From: an uncultured Pelagibacteraceae bacterium | Lineage (GTDB): Bacteria > Pseudomonadota > Alphaproteobacteria > Pelagibacterales > Pelagibacteraceae | Length of the DNA stretch: 64,000 nucleotides | Assembly (NCBI GenBank): GCA_902524345.1 | Contig: CABZCX010000005.1 | Location: forward strand, 27,393 to 91,392 | Direction of reading: 5' to 3' | Part shown: positions 31,582 through 42,374 of the stretch, in pieces | How positions within the stretch are numbered: the first letter of the stretch is position 1 | Layout of the letters: each line of letters opens with the position of its first letter | The notes under the pieces: generated by a model | Seen by the model: only the letters and a program-made list of their open reading frames with translations | Told to the model about the DNA's origin: nothing | Database searches by the model: none | Position numbers and translations under genes: made by a program

Positions 31582-33426
31582 ATGAAAAAAATAAAGCTTA
31601 CATGTGCTCATGCAATTGTAAAGTTCCTGACTTCTCAAAAAATTCTTATCGATGGTAAAAAAGAACCTTTATTCGCTGGTGCTTTTGGAATATTTGGTCA
31701 TGGTAATGTAGCTTGTTTAGGACAAGCTTTAGAGGAAAATAAAGATAAACTTCCAACTTATAGAGGTCATCATGAGCAAAATATGGCTTTAACAGGAATT
31801 GCTTACGCTAGAGCAAAAAGAAGAAAACAAGTATTTGTAGCAACAAGTTCTGTAGGTCCTGGATCTACAAATATGGTAACAGCTGCAGCAGTTGCGATGA
31901 GTAATAGACTGCCAATTTTATTTCTTCCGGGTGATACTTACGCAAACAGGATGCCTGATCCAGTTTTACAACAAGTAGAACATTTTAATAATCCAGGAAT
32001 TACTCAAAATGATGCTTTTAAACCAGTTACAAAATATTTTGATAGAATAACCAGACCAGAACAAATTTTACAAACATTTCCCCAAGCTGTACAAGTTTTA
32101 CTAGACCCAGCTGATTGTGGTCCAGTATGCATATCTCTATGCCAGGATATACAAGGTGAAATTTTTGATTATCCTGAGGATTTTTTTAAAGAAAAAATCC
32201 ATAATATACGAAGACCAAGACCTGATGATTTTCAAATAAAAGAGGCAGCTGAAAAAATTAAAAAATCAAAAAATCCAATTATAATTTCTGGTGGAGGTGT
32301 TTTTTACTCAGATGCAATGGAGGAACTTTCTACATTTGCAGTTAAACACAATATACCTGTAACACAAACTGTAATGGGTTATTCTTCTATGAAAAGAGAT
32401 CATTCTCATTTTTTAGGACCTATTGGAGGTCTAGGAGGAAAAGCAGCAAACAACTTTGCAAAAAAAACTGATTTAGCAATTGCTATTGGAACTAAGTTAG
32501 GAGATTTCACAACTGGGTCATGGTCCAATTTTGAAAATCCAAATTTTTCATTAGTATCAATTAATGTTGCAAGATTTGATGCTAGTAAACATATGGCACA
32601 ATCAATTATTGGAGATGCAAAAGTTTCTTTAAATGAACTATCACAAGCTTTAGGTGATTGGAGAGCATCTGAGGAATGGCATAAAAAATCAAGAGATGAA
32701 CTTAAATCTTGGAATGAATATGTTGATAAAGAAAGTGGACCAACTAATCAAAAACTTCCAAGTTATGCACATGCAGTTGGTGCAATTTATAGAAACTCTG
32801 ATCCAAGTGATATCGCTGTTACTGCAGCTGGAGGTTTGGTAGGTGAAGTTGTTCAAATTTGGAGACCAAGAGAACTTAATACTCATGAAACAGAGTGGGG
32901 CTTTAGTTGTATGAGTTATGAAATTTCTGGAGCTTTAGGAATTAAAATGGCCAACCCAAACAAAGAAGTTATCACATTTGTAGGTGATGGATCATATTTA
33001 CTTTATAATTCAGATATATATTCATCTGTAATAACTAATAATAAACTAATTGTAATTGTCTGTGATAATGGTGGTCACGCTGTCATTAATAGGCTTCAAT
33101 TATTTAAAGGTGGAAAAGAATTTAATTGTTTGTTTGAGAGTTCAAATGTTTCAAATTTAGTAAAAGTAAATTTTGCAAAACATGCAGAAAGTATGGGGGC
33201 AAAGTCTGAAGAGGTAAGTTCTATCAGTGAATTAGAGGAAGCTTTCAAAAGAGCGAAGAAATCAAAAGTGACTTACGTTATTTCAATCAAAACTCATTCG
33301 TATCAATGGCTTGAAGGATCAGCTTATTGGGAAAGTCCAACTTTAGAAATTCCCAAAACCAAAGAAAATGAAAAAGCTCTAAAATTACACAAAGAAGGTA
33401 AAGCAAAACAAAGACAGGGAGTATAA
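31582..33426 (+). CDS. iolD: 3D-(3,5/4)-trihydroxycyclohexane-1,2-dione hydrolase (ThDP enzyme)
   Basis: FGIFGHGNVACLGQAL, YRGHHEQNMALTGIAYA, GDGSYLLYNSDIYSSV, HSYQWLEGSAYWE. Confidence 0.93.
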   Translation: MKKIKLTCAHAIVKFLTSQKILIDGKKEPLFAGAFGIFGHGNVACLGQALEENKDKLPTYRGHHEQNMALTGIAYARAKRRKQVFVATSSVGPGSTNMVTAAAVAMSNRLPILFLPGDTYANRMPDPVLQQVEHFNNPGITQNDAFKPVTKYFDRITRPEQILQTFPQAVQVLLDPADCGPVCISLCQDIQGEIFDYPEDFFKEKIHNIRRPRPDDFQIKEAAEKIKKSKNPIIISGGGVFYSDAMEELSTFAVKHNIPVTQTVMGYSSMKRDHSHFLGPIGGLGGKAANNFAKKTDLAIAIGTKLGDFTTGSWSNFENPNFSLVSINVARFDASKHMAQSIIGDAKVSLNELSQALGDWRASEEWHKKSRDELKSWNEYVDKESGPTNQKLPSYAHAVGAIYRNSDPSDIAVTAAGGLVGEVVQIWRPRELNTHETEWGFSCMSYEISGALGIKMANPNKEVITFVGDGSYLLYNSDIYSSVITNNKLIVIVCDNGGHAVINRLQLFKGGKEFNCLFESSNVSNLVKVNFAKHAESMGAKSEEVSSISELEEAFKRAKKSKVTYVISIKTHSYQWLEGSAYWESPTLEIPKTKENEKALKLHKEGKAKQRQGV

Positions 33427-33431
33427 CCCTA

Positions 33432-34592
33432 ATGGGCAAAGTATTTAAAGTTGGTTTAATTGGTTGTGGTCATATCGCAGAAACATATTTCAGAGCTCAC
33501 AAATATTTTAAAAATTTTAAAATCATTAAATGTGCAGATGTTAAAGAAAAAGCAGCTAAGAAATGTGCTAAAATTAATAAAATTGAAGCAGTTTCGGTAA
33601 GTAATTTATTTAAAGATAAACAGGTTGAAATAATTTTAAATCTAACCCCTCCAAAAGTTCATTACCAAATTGCAAAAAAGTCTTTGTTAAATGGAAAACA
33701 TGTATACTCAGAAAAACCATTAGCAATTAATTTAAAAGACGGAAAAGAATTACTAAAGCTCTCAAAAAAAAAGAAATTATATTTAGGAAATGCTCCAGAT
33801 ACTTTTTTAGGAGGAGGCAATCAAAAATCAAAAGAATTATTAGAAAGTAAAAGTTTAGGCAAAGTAAATTTAGGTAATGCGATTTTTGCTTTTCCAGGAG
33901 TTCAATCTTATCATCCAGACCCAGAACCATGGTTTGCAAAAAAAGAAGGTGGTCCAGTAATTGATATGGGACCTTATTATCTCACAGCATTAGTAAATTT
34001 ATTGGGTCCAGCAAAAGAGGTAAAAGCAGCAAGTTTAATGAAAGGTTCAAGATTTAGAACAATTGGTATTGGTCCAAAAAAAGGAAAAAGAATTAAGGTA
34101 GATTGTCCGACGACATATTTTACAACAATCATATTTAAAAATGGAAGCATAATCAGACTCACTTTATCTTTTGATGTTATAGCCCATCAAAGAAATCATA
34201 TCGAACTTTATGGAACCAAAGGTTCAATGATTGTACCAGATCCTAATATGTTTGGTGGTTCAGTTTATGTATGTAAAAAATTAGGAAGCCCATGGAGAGA
34301 ATTTAAAACAAATCAAATGCCACTAGGAAAAATTAATATTAGAACGCAAAGTTCTAGAGCAAATGAGTCACCTACTAACGCAAATTACAGAGGAGTTGGT
34401 CTTGCAGAAATGGCTTATTGTATTGATAAAAAAAAGATACATAGATGCAATGGAGAAGTATCTTTGCATGTTCTTGACTTGATACAATCAACTATGCAAT
34501 CTGCTAAAACAAATAAACCAATTAGACTTAGTACAACATGTAAAATTCCAAAACTTTTTATTAATAAAGAAATAAATAAATTAATGAGATAA
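33432..34592 (+). CDS. Gfo/Idh/MocA family oxidoreductase
   Basis: GLIGCGHIAETYFRAH, YSEKPLAINL, VIDMGPYYLTALVNLLGP. Confidence 0.88.
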   Translation: MGKVFKVGLIGCGHIAETYFRAHKYFKNFKIIKCADVKEKAAKKCAKINKIEAVSVSNLFKDKQVEIILNLTPPKVHYQIAKKSLLNGKHVYSEKPLAINLKDGKELLKLSKKKKLYLGNAPDTFLGGGNQKSKELLESKSLGKVNLGNAIFAFPGVQSYHPDPEPWFAKKEGGPVIDMGPYYLTALVNLLGPAKEVKAASLMKGSRFRTIGIGPKKGKRIKVDCPTTYFTTIIFKNGSIIRLTLSFDVIAHQRNHIELYGTKGSMIVPDPNMFGGSVYVCKKLGSPWREFKTNQMPLGKINIRTQSSRANESPTNANYRGVGLAEMAYCIDKKKIHRCNGEVSLHVLDLIQSTMQSAKTNKPIRLSTTCKIPKLFINKEINKLMR

Positions 34593-34595
34593 AAT

Positions 34596-35498
34596 ATGCA
34601 GATTGGTATTGATCTTGGGGCAAGTAAGATAGAGTATGTGTTATTAGATGATGTTGGCAATGAGCATCATAGAGAAAGAACTGAGGTTCCAAAAAATTAT
34701 AAAGATACATTATCCATAATTAAAAAAATAGTTATCGAACTTGAGCGTAAAGCTGGTAAAGAATTACCAGTGGGTGTATGTCATCCAGGGATTCATTCTA
34801 TTCAAACAGGACTAGTTAAAAATGCGCCTAATTCTTTTTGGATAAATGGCAAACCTTTACAAAGAGATTTACGGAGTGAGATTGGTAAAGAAATTTATTG
34901 TGAAAATGATGCAAACTGTTTTGCTTTATCAGAAGCAATAGATGGTTCTGGAAAACATTACAAAATAGTTTTTGGGGTAATTCTTGGATCTGGTGTTGGG
35001 GGCGGTTTAGTTATAGATAAACGAATTGTCAATGGACCTAATGGGATTACTGGAGAATGGGGGCATAATCAAATACCGAGCGCTTGTATTGAAGGTGTTC
35101 AAATAAAAAAAACCAATTTAAGAGCTGGAGAAATAGAAAACTTTGTTGCGGGTATAGGTATTTCTAAAGCGTTCAAAAACGAGTTTAAAAAGGATTTATC
35201 TGCCCAAAAGATATTTGAGATGCATAGAAAACTTGATTTAGATGCAGAAAAATTAATTGATAAATATAAAGATCAACTCGCTATGTCTTTAGCCACTGTT
35301 GTTAATATTATTGATCCAGATGTGTTTGTTTTCGGGGGCGGGGTATCTAACGAAATAAATTTTTTAGATGAAATTAAACAAAAAATGAAAAAATTTGTAG
35401 CAGGGGGTGAATTTGAGGGGACTTTTTTAAAACCCAAATTTGGTGATGCAAGCGGTGTTCGGGGCGCAGCTCGATTAGCAAGAACCACAAATTATTGA
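34596..35498 (+). CDS. ROK-family sugar kinase
   Basis: IGIDLGASKIEYVLLD, ILGSGVGGGLV, GEWGHNQIP. Confidence 0.9.
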   Translation: MQIGIDLGASKIEYVLLDDVGNEHHRERTEVPKNYKDTLSIIKKIVIELERKAGKELPVGVCHPGIHSIQTGLVKNAPNSFWINGKPLQRDLRSEIGKEIYCENDANCFALSEAIDGSGKHYKIVFGVILGSGVGGGLVIDKRIVNGPNGITGEWGHNQIPSACIEGVQIKKTNLRAGEIENFVAGIGISKAFKNEFKKDLSAQKIFEMHRKLDLDAEKLIDKYKDQLAMSLATVVNIIDPDVFVFGGGVSNEINFLDEIKQKMKKFVAGGEFEGTFLKPKFGDASGVRGAARLARTTNY

Positions 35499-35559
35499 CT
35501 AGTGAATAAAATTCATTTACTACAAAAGGAGCTAATTATTTAAGTCTAGGAAGATAAAT

Positions 35560-36408
35560 ATGAAATTATGTAGAATAGGTAGTGTTGGAGAAGAAAAACC
35601 AGCAATCATAGATAGTGAAAACAATTACCGAGATTTGTCATCAATAATTAATGATTTTAACCCTGACACATTAAATTTTGATACATTAGAGAAAATAAAA
35701 AAAACTGATATTTCAAGTTTACCAAAGCTTGATTCAAGTTCTAGAATAGGTGCATGCGTCTCTAACCCATCAAAATTTATTGGCATTGGTTTGAATTTCA
35801 AAGATCATGCTGAAGAACAAAATTTACCAATTCCAAAAGAGCCAATTATTTTCTCAAAGTTTACAAGTTGTATCACAGGACCAAATGATCCAATAGTTGT
35901 ACCAAAAGGATCTAATCATACCGACTGGGAAGTTGAAATTGGTTTTGTAATAGGAAAAAAAGCTATCAATGTCAGTGTTGAAAACGCCTTAGATCATGTT
36001 CTAGGTTTTTTTCTTGTAAATGATGTGAGTGAAAGAGATTTCCAAAAAAATAGAGGTTTAACTTGGGATAAAGGAAAAGGTTTTGATACATTTGGTCCAA
36101 TAGGACCATTCGTAGTTACTAAAGATGAATTACCAGACTATCAAAATTTAGATATGTTTTTAGATGTCAATGGGAAAAGGATGCAAACCGGAAATACAAG
36201 TAAAATGATTTTTAATATCAAAAATTTAGTATCTTACATGAGCTCATGTATGAGCTTACATCCTGGTGACATTTGTTGCACGGGAACTCCACCTGGTGTT
36301 GGTGAAAACATGAAACCACCTGTTTTCTTAAAAGGCGGTGAAGAAGTCGTTTTGGGAATAGACAAGCTAGGTCAACAAAAACATAAAGTCATTCCTTATA
36401 AAGATTAA
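35560..36408 (+). CDS. Fumarylacetoacetate hydrolase-family protein
   Basis: FIGIGLNFKDHAEEQNLPIP, DWEVEIGFVIGK, CCTGTPPGVG. Confidence 0.92.
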   Translation: MKLCRIGSVGEEKPAIIDSENNYRDLSSIINDFNPDTLNFDTLEKIKKTDISSLPKLDSSSRIGACVSNPSKFIGIGLNFKDHAEEQNLPIPKEPIIFSKFTSCITGPNDPIVVPKGSNHTDWEVEIGFVIGKKAINVSVENALDHVLGFFLVNDVSERDFQKNRGLTWDKGKGFDTFGPIGPFVVTKDELPDYQNLDMFLDVNGKRMQTGNTSKMIFNIKNLVSYMSSCMSLHPGDICCTGTPPGVGENMKPPVFLKGGEEVVLGIDKLGQQKHKVIPYKD

Positions 36409-36420
36409 TACAATTAAATA

Positions 36421-37125
36421 ATGGAACTATTTATTGCTTTAGGCGCTGGATTGATAAGTTTTTTATCCCCATGCGTTTTACCGCTTATTCCAGGATATAT
36501 TTCTTACATATCTGGAAGTTCAATTAATGAATTAATTGAAAAAAAAAATGTAAATTTATTTCCTATTATTTTATTTGCAGTTGGATTTTCAATCGTATTT
36601 ATCTTTTTTGGCGCAGCATCTACATTACTCGGACAAGTTCTTTTACAAAATTCTTATGAGTTAAGAATAATAGCAGGAGTGATAATTATTATTCTATCTC
36701 TTCACATAATTGGAATTATAAATATAAAATTCTTGAATTATGAAAAAAGAGTACAAACTAATATAAAAAAAAATTTTTTTAGTCCAATATTAATTGGTAT
36801 GGCTTTTGCTTTTGGATGGACACCTTGTATTGGTCCAATACTTGGATCAATATTAGTTTTAGCGTCAACAGAAGAAAGTTTAAAACAAGGTATCTTACTT
36901 TTGGCTTTTTATTCTATTGGATTGGCAGTTCCGTTCATTTTATCTGGATATTTGATACAGAAATTTTTAATATTTTCAAAAAATTTTAAAAAAAATATTG
37001 ATAAAGTGTCAAAAATAGGTGGATCGATTCTACTTATCACTGGTATTTTAATGATTACAAATCAATTACAAGCTTTTGGTTATTATTTATTAAAAATATT
37101 TCCTTTTTTACAAAATTTTGGATAA
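36421..37125 (+). CDS. ccdA: Cytochrome c biogenesis protein CcdA
   Basis: GLISFLSPCVLPLIPGYISYISG, FAFGWTPCIGPILGSIL. Confidence 0.93.
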   Translation: MELFIALGAGLISFLSPCVLPLIPGYISYISGSSINELIEKKNVNLFPIILFAVGFSIVFIFFGAASTLLGQVLLQNSYELRIIAGVIIIILSLHIIGIINIKFLNYEKRVQTNIKKNFFSPILIGMAFAFGWTPCIGPILGSILVLASTEESLKQGILLLAFYSIGLAVPFILSGYLIQKFLIFSKNFKKNIDKVSKIGGSILLITGILMITNQLQAFGYYLLKIFPFLQNFG

Positions 37126-37132
37126 TTAAGTT

Positions 37133-37717
37133 ATGAAAATTTATCAAATAGATTCAAGCGCCAGAAAAGAGGGATCAACTTCAAGAGCTCTAGCTAAAAA
37201 GTTATTAGATAAAATTAAAAGTCCAGAGGATGAGATAATTTATAGAGATTTGAATGAGGAAATGGTTTTCGTCTCAGGGTTAACAGAGTCAGGGATGAAT
37301 ATTGAAAAAAAAGATCAAACTGATCATCATAGAAAAATGTTTGAGTTATCAGATCAACTGGTTAAAGAGCTTAAAGAAAGTGATATTATTATAATTTCAG
37401 CTCCAATTTATAATTACGGACCACCAGCTACATTAAAAGCGTGGTCAGATTTAGCTGCAAGAGTTGGTGAAACTTTTAAATTTAAGCCAAATGGAAGAAG
37501 AGAGGGTTTATTAAAAAACAAAAAAGCTTATTTAGTTATTACATCTGGCGGAACTAAATTAAATAGTAAAGAGGATTTTTTAACACCTTGGTTGAAATTT
37601 ATATTAAATTTTTTTGGTATTGATAAAATAGAGACAATCAATGCCGATCAAATGGCTCTAAATTATGAAAAATCAATAAAGGATGCTGAAAAACAAATTG
37701 ATAATATAATTTTGTAA
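37133..37717 (+). CDS. FMN-dependent NADH-azoreductase-like flavodoxin-fold protein
   Basis: IIISAPIYNYGPPATLKAWSDLAARVGETF. Confidence 0.87.
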   Translation: MKIYQIDSSARKEGSTSRALAKKLLDKIKSPEDEIIYRDLNEEMVFVSGLTESGMNIEKKDQTDHHRKMFELSDQLVKELKESDIIIISAPIYNYGPPATLKAWSDLAARVGETFKFKPNGRREGLLKNKKAYLVITSGGTKLNSKEDFLTPWLKFILNFFGIDKIETINADQMALNYEKSIKDAEKQIDNIIL

Positions 37718-37747
37718 AATTTTAATTTCGTATATATTGTAATTGAA

Positions 37748-37813
37748 TTAAGGGGTGTCTATACAGACTGAGATTAAACCCTAAGAACCTGTCCGGTAAT
37801 TCAGAAAGGGAAA
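37748..37813 (+). promoter_or_regulatory. TPP riboswitch (THI-box)
   Basis: AAGGGGTGTCTATACAGACTGAGATTAAACCCTAAGAACCTGTCCGGTAATTCAGAAAGGGAAA: GGGGTG, CTGAGA, ACCCT, GAACCTG, GGTAAT and AGGGAA conserved blocks in order. Confidence 0.92.
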
Positions 37814-39262
37814 ATGGATAAGTATTTTATAAGCCAATCAACTTCATTAGCTCTAGTAATTTGCACTTGCTTATTTTTCACTTTTTTTGGAGTTTACTAT
37901 TCGAGGAAATTCCAAGATTTGAGCAATTATTTAACTGCAAACCGTAGTGTAGGATTGTTCTCTCTTACTACCAGCTTAACTGCATCAGCATTAGGAGCAT
38001 GGATTTTGTTTGGACCAGTATCTGCATCAACCTGGGGAGGGATCGGGTCAATTATAGGATACTCTTTAGGAACAGCATTTCCAATGTTCTTTCTCATTTT
38101 TTTAGGAAAAAAAATTAGAAAAGAATTTCCAAAAGGATCAACTTTAGTTGAATTTTTAAGAAAAAAATTTGGACAGAGTTTATTTAAACTTATTTTGTTA
38201 ATGATGATTTTTTATATGTTTATATTTTTATGCGCAGAAGTAACCGCTATTTCTGTTTTAATAAATTATATTTCAGGAACTCCATTATGGTTGACTGCCT
38301 TTATAGTATTATTAGCAACATTAACCTATACTCTTTATGGTGGTTTAAGAGCTTCACTTTTTACAGACAATATTCAAATGATCTTAGTTATAGCTCTTTT
38401 GATTATTTCTTTTTTTATAATTAAAAATTTAAATTTAGATCAATTTTCATTTAAATTTATAGGTGAAAAAAATCCTCATTTAATTAGTGCATCTTATATT
38501 CCAGGTTATACTGCAGGATTAACCTTTTTTATTGCAGTAGCTGCTACAAATTTGTTTCATCAAGGTAATTGGCAACGAGTTTATGCTGCTAAGAATTTGG
38601 TGACTTTAAAGAAAAGTTTAATATTCTCTTTTTTTATTATTATTCCAATAGTTTTTTATACGGGTTTTGTTGGAATGGTTGCTTTTTCTATTGATCCAGT
38701 TAATAGACCTGATCTTGGTTTTTTTTCACTCTTACTTAAAAATAACTCTACTATGTTATCTTTAATAGTAATAATTCTTGGGCTTGCTTTAACGATTTCA
38801 ACGGTTGATACATTGGTCAATGCAATCTCAAGCTTAATTGTAGTTGATGGTAAAGCAGTAATTGAGTTTAAAAAGAGAAAGAAAATAAACTATCTTAAAT
38901 TTTCAAAATACGTAATTTTACTCTTATCTTTGATCTCTTTTTTTATAGCATCTAAAGGATTTGATATTTTGTATCTTTTTTTATTGGCAGATTTATTTTG
39001 TTGTGCATTTGTTTTTACTATCTTTTATAGTTTTTTTGATAAGAGAATTAATGAAAAAACAGCATATTTTTCAATTATAATAGGGCTAATTGGTGGCTTA
39101 CTATTGTTTCCATCACCAGATTTTTCTAAAAGTTTATTAGTTGGTTTTCTTTTATCAAAGGAGCTATTTACACCTTTTATTAATCAATCATTGCTGTTTG
39201 TATCATTTCTGATAGCTACCTTTTTACCTCTAGTAGTTTTAAAGTTAACAAAGTTTAGATAA
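37814..39262 (+). CDS. thiV: Sodium:solute symporter (SSS family), candidate thiamine-precursor transporter
   Basis: SSS TM architecture (ALGAWILFGPVSASTWGGIGSIIGYSLGTA); directly behind a TPP riboswitch. Confidence 0.85.
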   Translation: MDKYFISQSTSLALVICTCLFFTFFGVYYSRKFQDLSNYLTANRSVGLFSLTTSLTASALGAWILFGPVSASTWGGIGSIIGYSLGTAFPMFFLIFLGKKIRKEFPKGSTLVEFLRKKFGQSLFKLILLMMIFYMFIFLCAEVTAISVLINYISGTPLWLTAFIVLLATLTYTLYGGLRASLFTDNIQMILVIALLIISFFIIKNLNLDQFSFKFIGEKNPHLISASYIPGYTAGLTFFIAVAATNLFHQGNWQRVYAAKNLVTLKKSLIFSFFIIIPIVFYTGFVGMVAFSIDPVNRPDLGFFSLLLKNNSTMLSLIVIILGLALTISTVDTLVNAISSLIVVDGKAVIEFKKRKKINYLKFSKYVILLLSLISFFIASKGFDILYLFLLADLFCCAFVFTIFYSFFDKRINEKTAYFSIIIGLIGGLLLFPSPDFSKSLLVGFLLSKELFTPFINQSLLFVSFLIATFLPLVVLKLTKFR

Positions 39263-39306
39263 TACAAGATTGTATAAGTTAAATTAATCGCTATATAACA
39301 CTTCAA

Positions 39307-40242
39307 ATGCTGGAAAAACAAATCGAAATTAAAAATCTCTCAAAGGTTTATGATAATGGCTTCAAGGCTTTAAATAATATTAATTTACAAATTAATAAAG
39401 GAGAAATTTTTGCAATGTTAGGCCCAAATGGAGCTGGCAAAACATCTTTAATAAGTATAATTTGTGGTATTGTAAAACCAACTTCTGGAAAAATTACTGT
39501 CGAAAATTTTGATATAATTAAAGATTATAGGGAAACTAGATCAAGAATTGGATTGGTTCCACAGGAGCTTACTCTAGAACAATTCGAGACAGTTTTTAAT
39601 AATGTTTCATATTCAAGAGGTTTATATGGAAAAAAACCCGATCCAAAACATATAGAAAAAGTTTTAAGACAATTGACACTGTGGGACAAGAAAGATTTAA
39701 AACTTCGTCAGCTATCTGGTGGAATGAAAAGAAGAGTTTTAATTGCAAAAGCACTATCACATGAACCTCAAATTTTATTTTTAGATGAGCCAACTGCAGG
39801 CGTAGATGTTGAGTTAAGACAAGAAATGTGGAAAGTAGTTAAGTCTTTAAGAGAGACAGGTGTTACTATAATTCTTACAACTCATTATATAGAGGAAGCT
39901 GAGGCGATTGCGGATCGTGTGGGTGTAATTAATCAAGGAGAAATTATAATTGTAGAGGAAAAAAATGAATTATTAAAAAAAATGGGACAAAAAACATTAA
40001 CAGTTGAATTACAAGAGGAAATAAAAAATATTCCGGTTTCCTTAAAGAAATATAGATTGGAAATTGGAAATAATAGAATGTCTCTAGACTACACTTATAA
40101 TCTCAGTGAAAAACAAACAGGTATTACAAATCTTTTACAAGATATTAGGGATTCTGGTTTAAAATTGAAAGATTTAAAGACTGAGCAGAGCAATCTAGAA
40201 AAAATATTTGTAACATTGGTAAGGGAAAATAATGAAAATTAA
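39307..40242 (+). CDS. ABC-2 type transporter ATP-binding protein
   Basis: GPNGAGKTSLISIICG, LSGGMKRRVLIAKAL, FLDEPTAGVD. Confidence 0.94.
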   Translation: MLEKQIEIKNLSKVYDNGFKALNNINLQINKGEIFAMLGPNGAGKTSLISIICGIVKPTSGKITVENFDIIKDYRETRSRIGLVPQELTLEQFETVFNNVSYSRGLYGKKPDPKHIEKVLRQLTLWDKKDLKLRQLSGGMKRRVLIAKALSHEPQILFLDEPTAGVDVELRQEMWKVVKSLRETGVTIILTTHYIEEAEAIADRVGVINQGEIIIVEEKNELLKKMGQKTLTVELQEEIKNIPVSLKKYRLEIGNNRMSLDYTYNLSEKQTGITNLLQDIRDSGLKLKDLKTEQSNLEKIFVTLVRENNEN

Positions 40243-40999
40243 TTTTTATGGCTTTAAAGCAATTTATTTTCATGAAATGGATCGTTTTAGGCGAACACTA
40301 GGTCAGTCACTTTTATCTCCTGTTATATCTACCTCATTATATTTCATTGTATTTGGTTCAGTTATAGGAGGTTACGTTCAAAAAATCGATGGAATTAGTT
40401 ATGGATCATATATTGTACCTGGACTCTTAATGTTAACCTTATTAACCCAATCAATAAGTAATACCTCTTTTGGTATTTTTTTTCCTAAATTTAATGGGAC
40501 TATTTATGAAATTTTGGCTGCCCCAATTTCAACTTTTGAAATCGTATTAGCTTTTGTAAGTGCGGGTGCCACAAAAACCTTAATAGTTGGAACTGTTATA
40601 TTTATGACCTCTTTATTTTTTGTTGATGTTGAGGTTCAATTCCCGTTGTTAATGATCTTTTTACTAATTTTGGTCTCTTTTACTTTTGCCTTATTTGGAT
40701 TTTTAATTGGAATTTTGAGTAAAGATTTTGAACAGATGTCTATAGTGCCATCATTAGTTATAACACCTATGGTGTTTTTAGGCGGAAGTCTTTATTCTTT
40801 AGATATGCTGCCAGAATTTTGGCAAATGATTACTTATTTTAATCCAGTAGTTTATTTAATAAATGGTCTTAGATTTTCCTTTTATGGTATTTCAGATTTT
40901 AATATTTTGATCAGTGTTGGATTGATGGTTTTATTTCTAATAATTTGTGTGTTTGCTGTCTCAATATTACTCAAGAAGGGTTATAACATTAAGTCATAA
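40232..40999 (+). CDS. ABC-2 type transporter permease
   Basis: Six-TM ABC-2 permease, overlaps preceding ATPase gene. Confidence 0.93.
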   Translation: MKINFYGFKAIYFHEMDRFRRTLGQSLLSPVISTSLYFIVFGSVIGGYVQKIDGISYGSYIVPGLLMLTLLTQSISNTSFGIFFPKFNGTIYEILAAPISTFEIVLAFVSAGATKTLIVGTVIFMTSLFFVDVEVQFPLLMIFLLILVSFTFALFGFLIGILSKDFEQMSIVPSLVITPMVFLGGSLYSLDMLPEFWQMITYFNPVVYLINGLRFSFYGISDFNILISVGLMVLFLIICVFAVSILLKKGYNIKS

Positions 41000-41021
41000 C
41001 TGACCCATCACTGGGCCAGTT
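40998..41021. terminator. Hairpin terminator between convergent genes
   Basis: AACTGACCCA-TCAC-TGGGCCAGTT, one mismatch. Confidence 0.65.
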
Positions 41022-41050
41022 AAAACTAATTTATAAGAGGAATTTATTTA

Positions 41051-42325
41051 TTAGAATTGCTCAGACTCTGTTGAGCCGTTCATAGCGGTAGTAGCACTTT
41101 TCCCGCTACTAATTGTATTTGATACAGCGTCAAAGTATGAAGTACCGACTTCTCTTTGATGTTTTACGCTGGTGTACCCATCTTTTTCACGAGCGAATTC
41201 TTGTTGTTGAATTTTAGAATAAGCGGTCATTCCTTCTTTTTTATATTTTTCTGCTAATTCAAATATAGCTATATTTTGAGTATGAAATCCTGCTAGAGTA
41301 ATAAACTGGAATTTATATCCCATTTTACTTATTTCAGTTTGAAAAGTTGCTATCTCGCTATCTGATAAATGTTTTTTCCAATTAAAAGATGGTGAACAAT
41401 TATAAGCTAACAGTTTTCCAGGAAATTTTTCATGGATAGCATCTGCAAATTTTTTCGCCTCTTTAAGGTTAGGAGTTGCAGTTTCACACCATATTAAATC
41501 TGAATAAGGTGCATACGCCAATCCTCTAGAGATCGCTTGATCAATTCCCGCTTTTACATAATAAAAGCCCTCTGGTGATCTTTCTCCAGTTAAGAAAGGT
41601 TTATCATTGTCGTCAAAATCATTAGTAATAAGTTTTGCGGCATTAGCATCAGTTCTAGCTAAAATTATTAATGGAACATCTGCTATATCAGCAGCTAACC
41701 TTGCGGCTTTTAAATTTTTAATCATTGTGCCTGTTGGTACAAGAACTTTACCACCCATGTGTCCACATTTTTTTTCGCTGGCAAGTTGATCTTCAAAATG
41801 CACACCTGCAGCTCCAGCTTTGATAAATTTTTTAGCTAGCTCAAATACATTTAAAGGTCCACCAAAACCTGCCTCACCATCAGCAATAATTGGAAGCATA
41901 TAATCGGTTCTTTTTTCTTTCTTCATATCACCATCATTAATTTCCATATGTTGAATTTGATCTGCTCTAATTAAAGCATTGTTCATAGATTCAACTAATT
42001 TTGGTGCACTGTCATAAGGATATAAAGATTGATCTGGATACATTTCACCAGCAGTATTTGCATCAGCTGCTACCTGCCATCCACTTAAATAGATTGCTTT
42101 AAGTCCAGCTTTTGCATGTTGAACTGCATGATTTCCTGATAAAGATCCTAAAGTGTTAACATAAGGCTCTGAATTTAAAAGATTCCATAATTTAACAGAT
42201 TGTTGTTTACACAATGAATATTCAATTTTAATCGAACCTCGTAACCTCTCTACTTCTTTGGGTGTATAATCCCTTTTTATTCCAGCAAATCTTTTTAGGT
42301 CGTATGATATATTCTCTGCACTCAT
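41051..42325 (-). CDS. aceA: Isocitrate lyase
   Basis: [61 protein letters not shown]. Confidence 0.96.
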   Translation of the reverse strand: MSAENISYDLKRFAGIKRDYTPKEVERLRGSIKIEYSLCKQQSVKLWNLLNSEPYVNTLGSLSGNHAVQHAKAGLKAIYLSGWQVAADANTAGEMYPDQSLYPYDSAPKLVESMNNALIRADQIQHMEINDGDMKKEKRTDYMLPIIADGEAGFGGPLNVFELAKKFIKAGAAGVHFEDQLASEKKCGHMGGKVLVPTGTMIKNLKAARLAADIADVPLIILARTDANAAKLITNDFDDNDKPFLTGERSPEGFYYVKAGIDQAISRGLAYAPYSDLIWCETATPNLKEAKKFADAIHEKFPGKLLAYNCSPSFNWKKHLSDSEIATFQTEISKMGYKFQFITLAGFHTQNIAIFELAEKYKKEGMTAYSKIQQQEFAREKDGYTSVKHQREVGTSYFDAVSNTISSGKSATTAMNGSTESEQF

Positions 42326-42374
42326 TTACTCTCTTTCTAAATTAGGCTTTGAAAATGAGATGTTAAAAATTAAA

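Noticed and set aside
31528-31638. 37-aa N-terminal extension of the 30085 ALDH
   Set aside because: Overlaps the iolD start region and lacks ALDH homology; the MYSKFGQFIDGKW start is typical.
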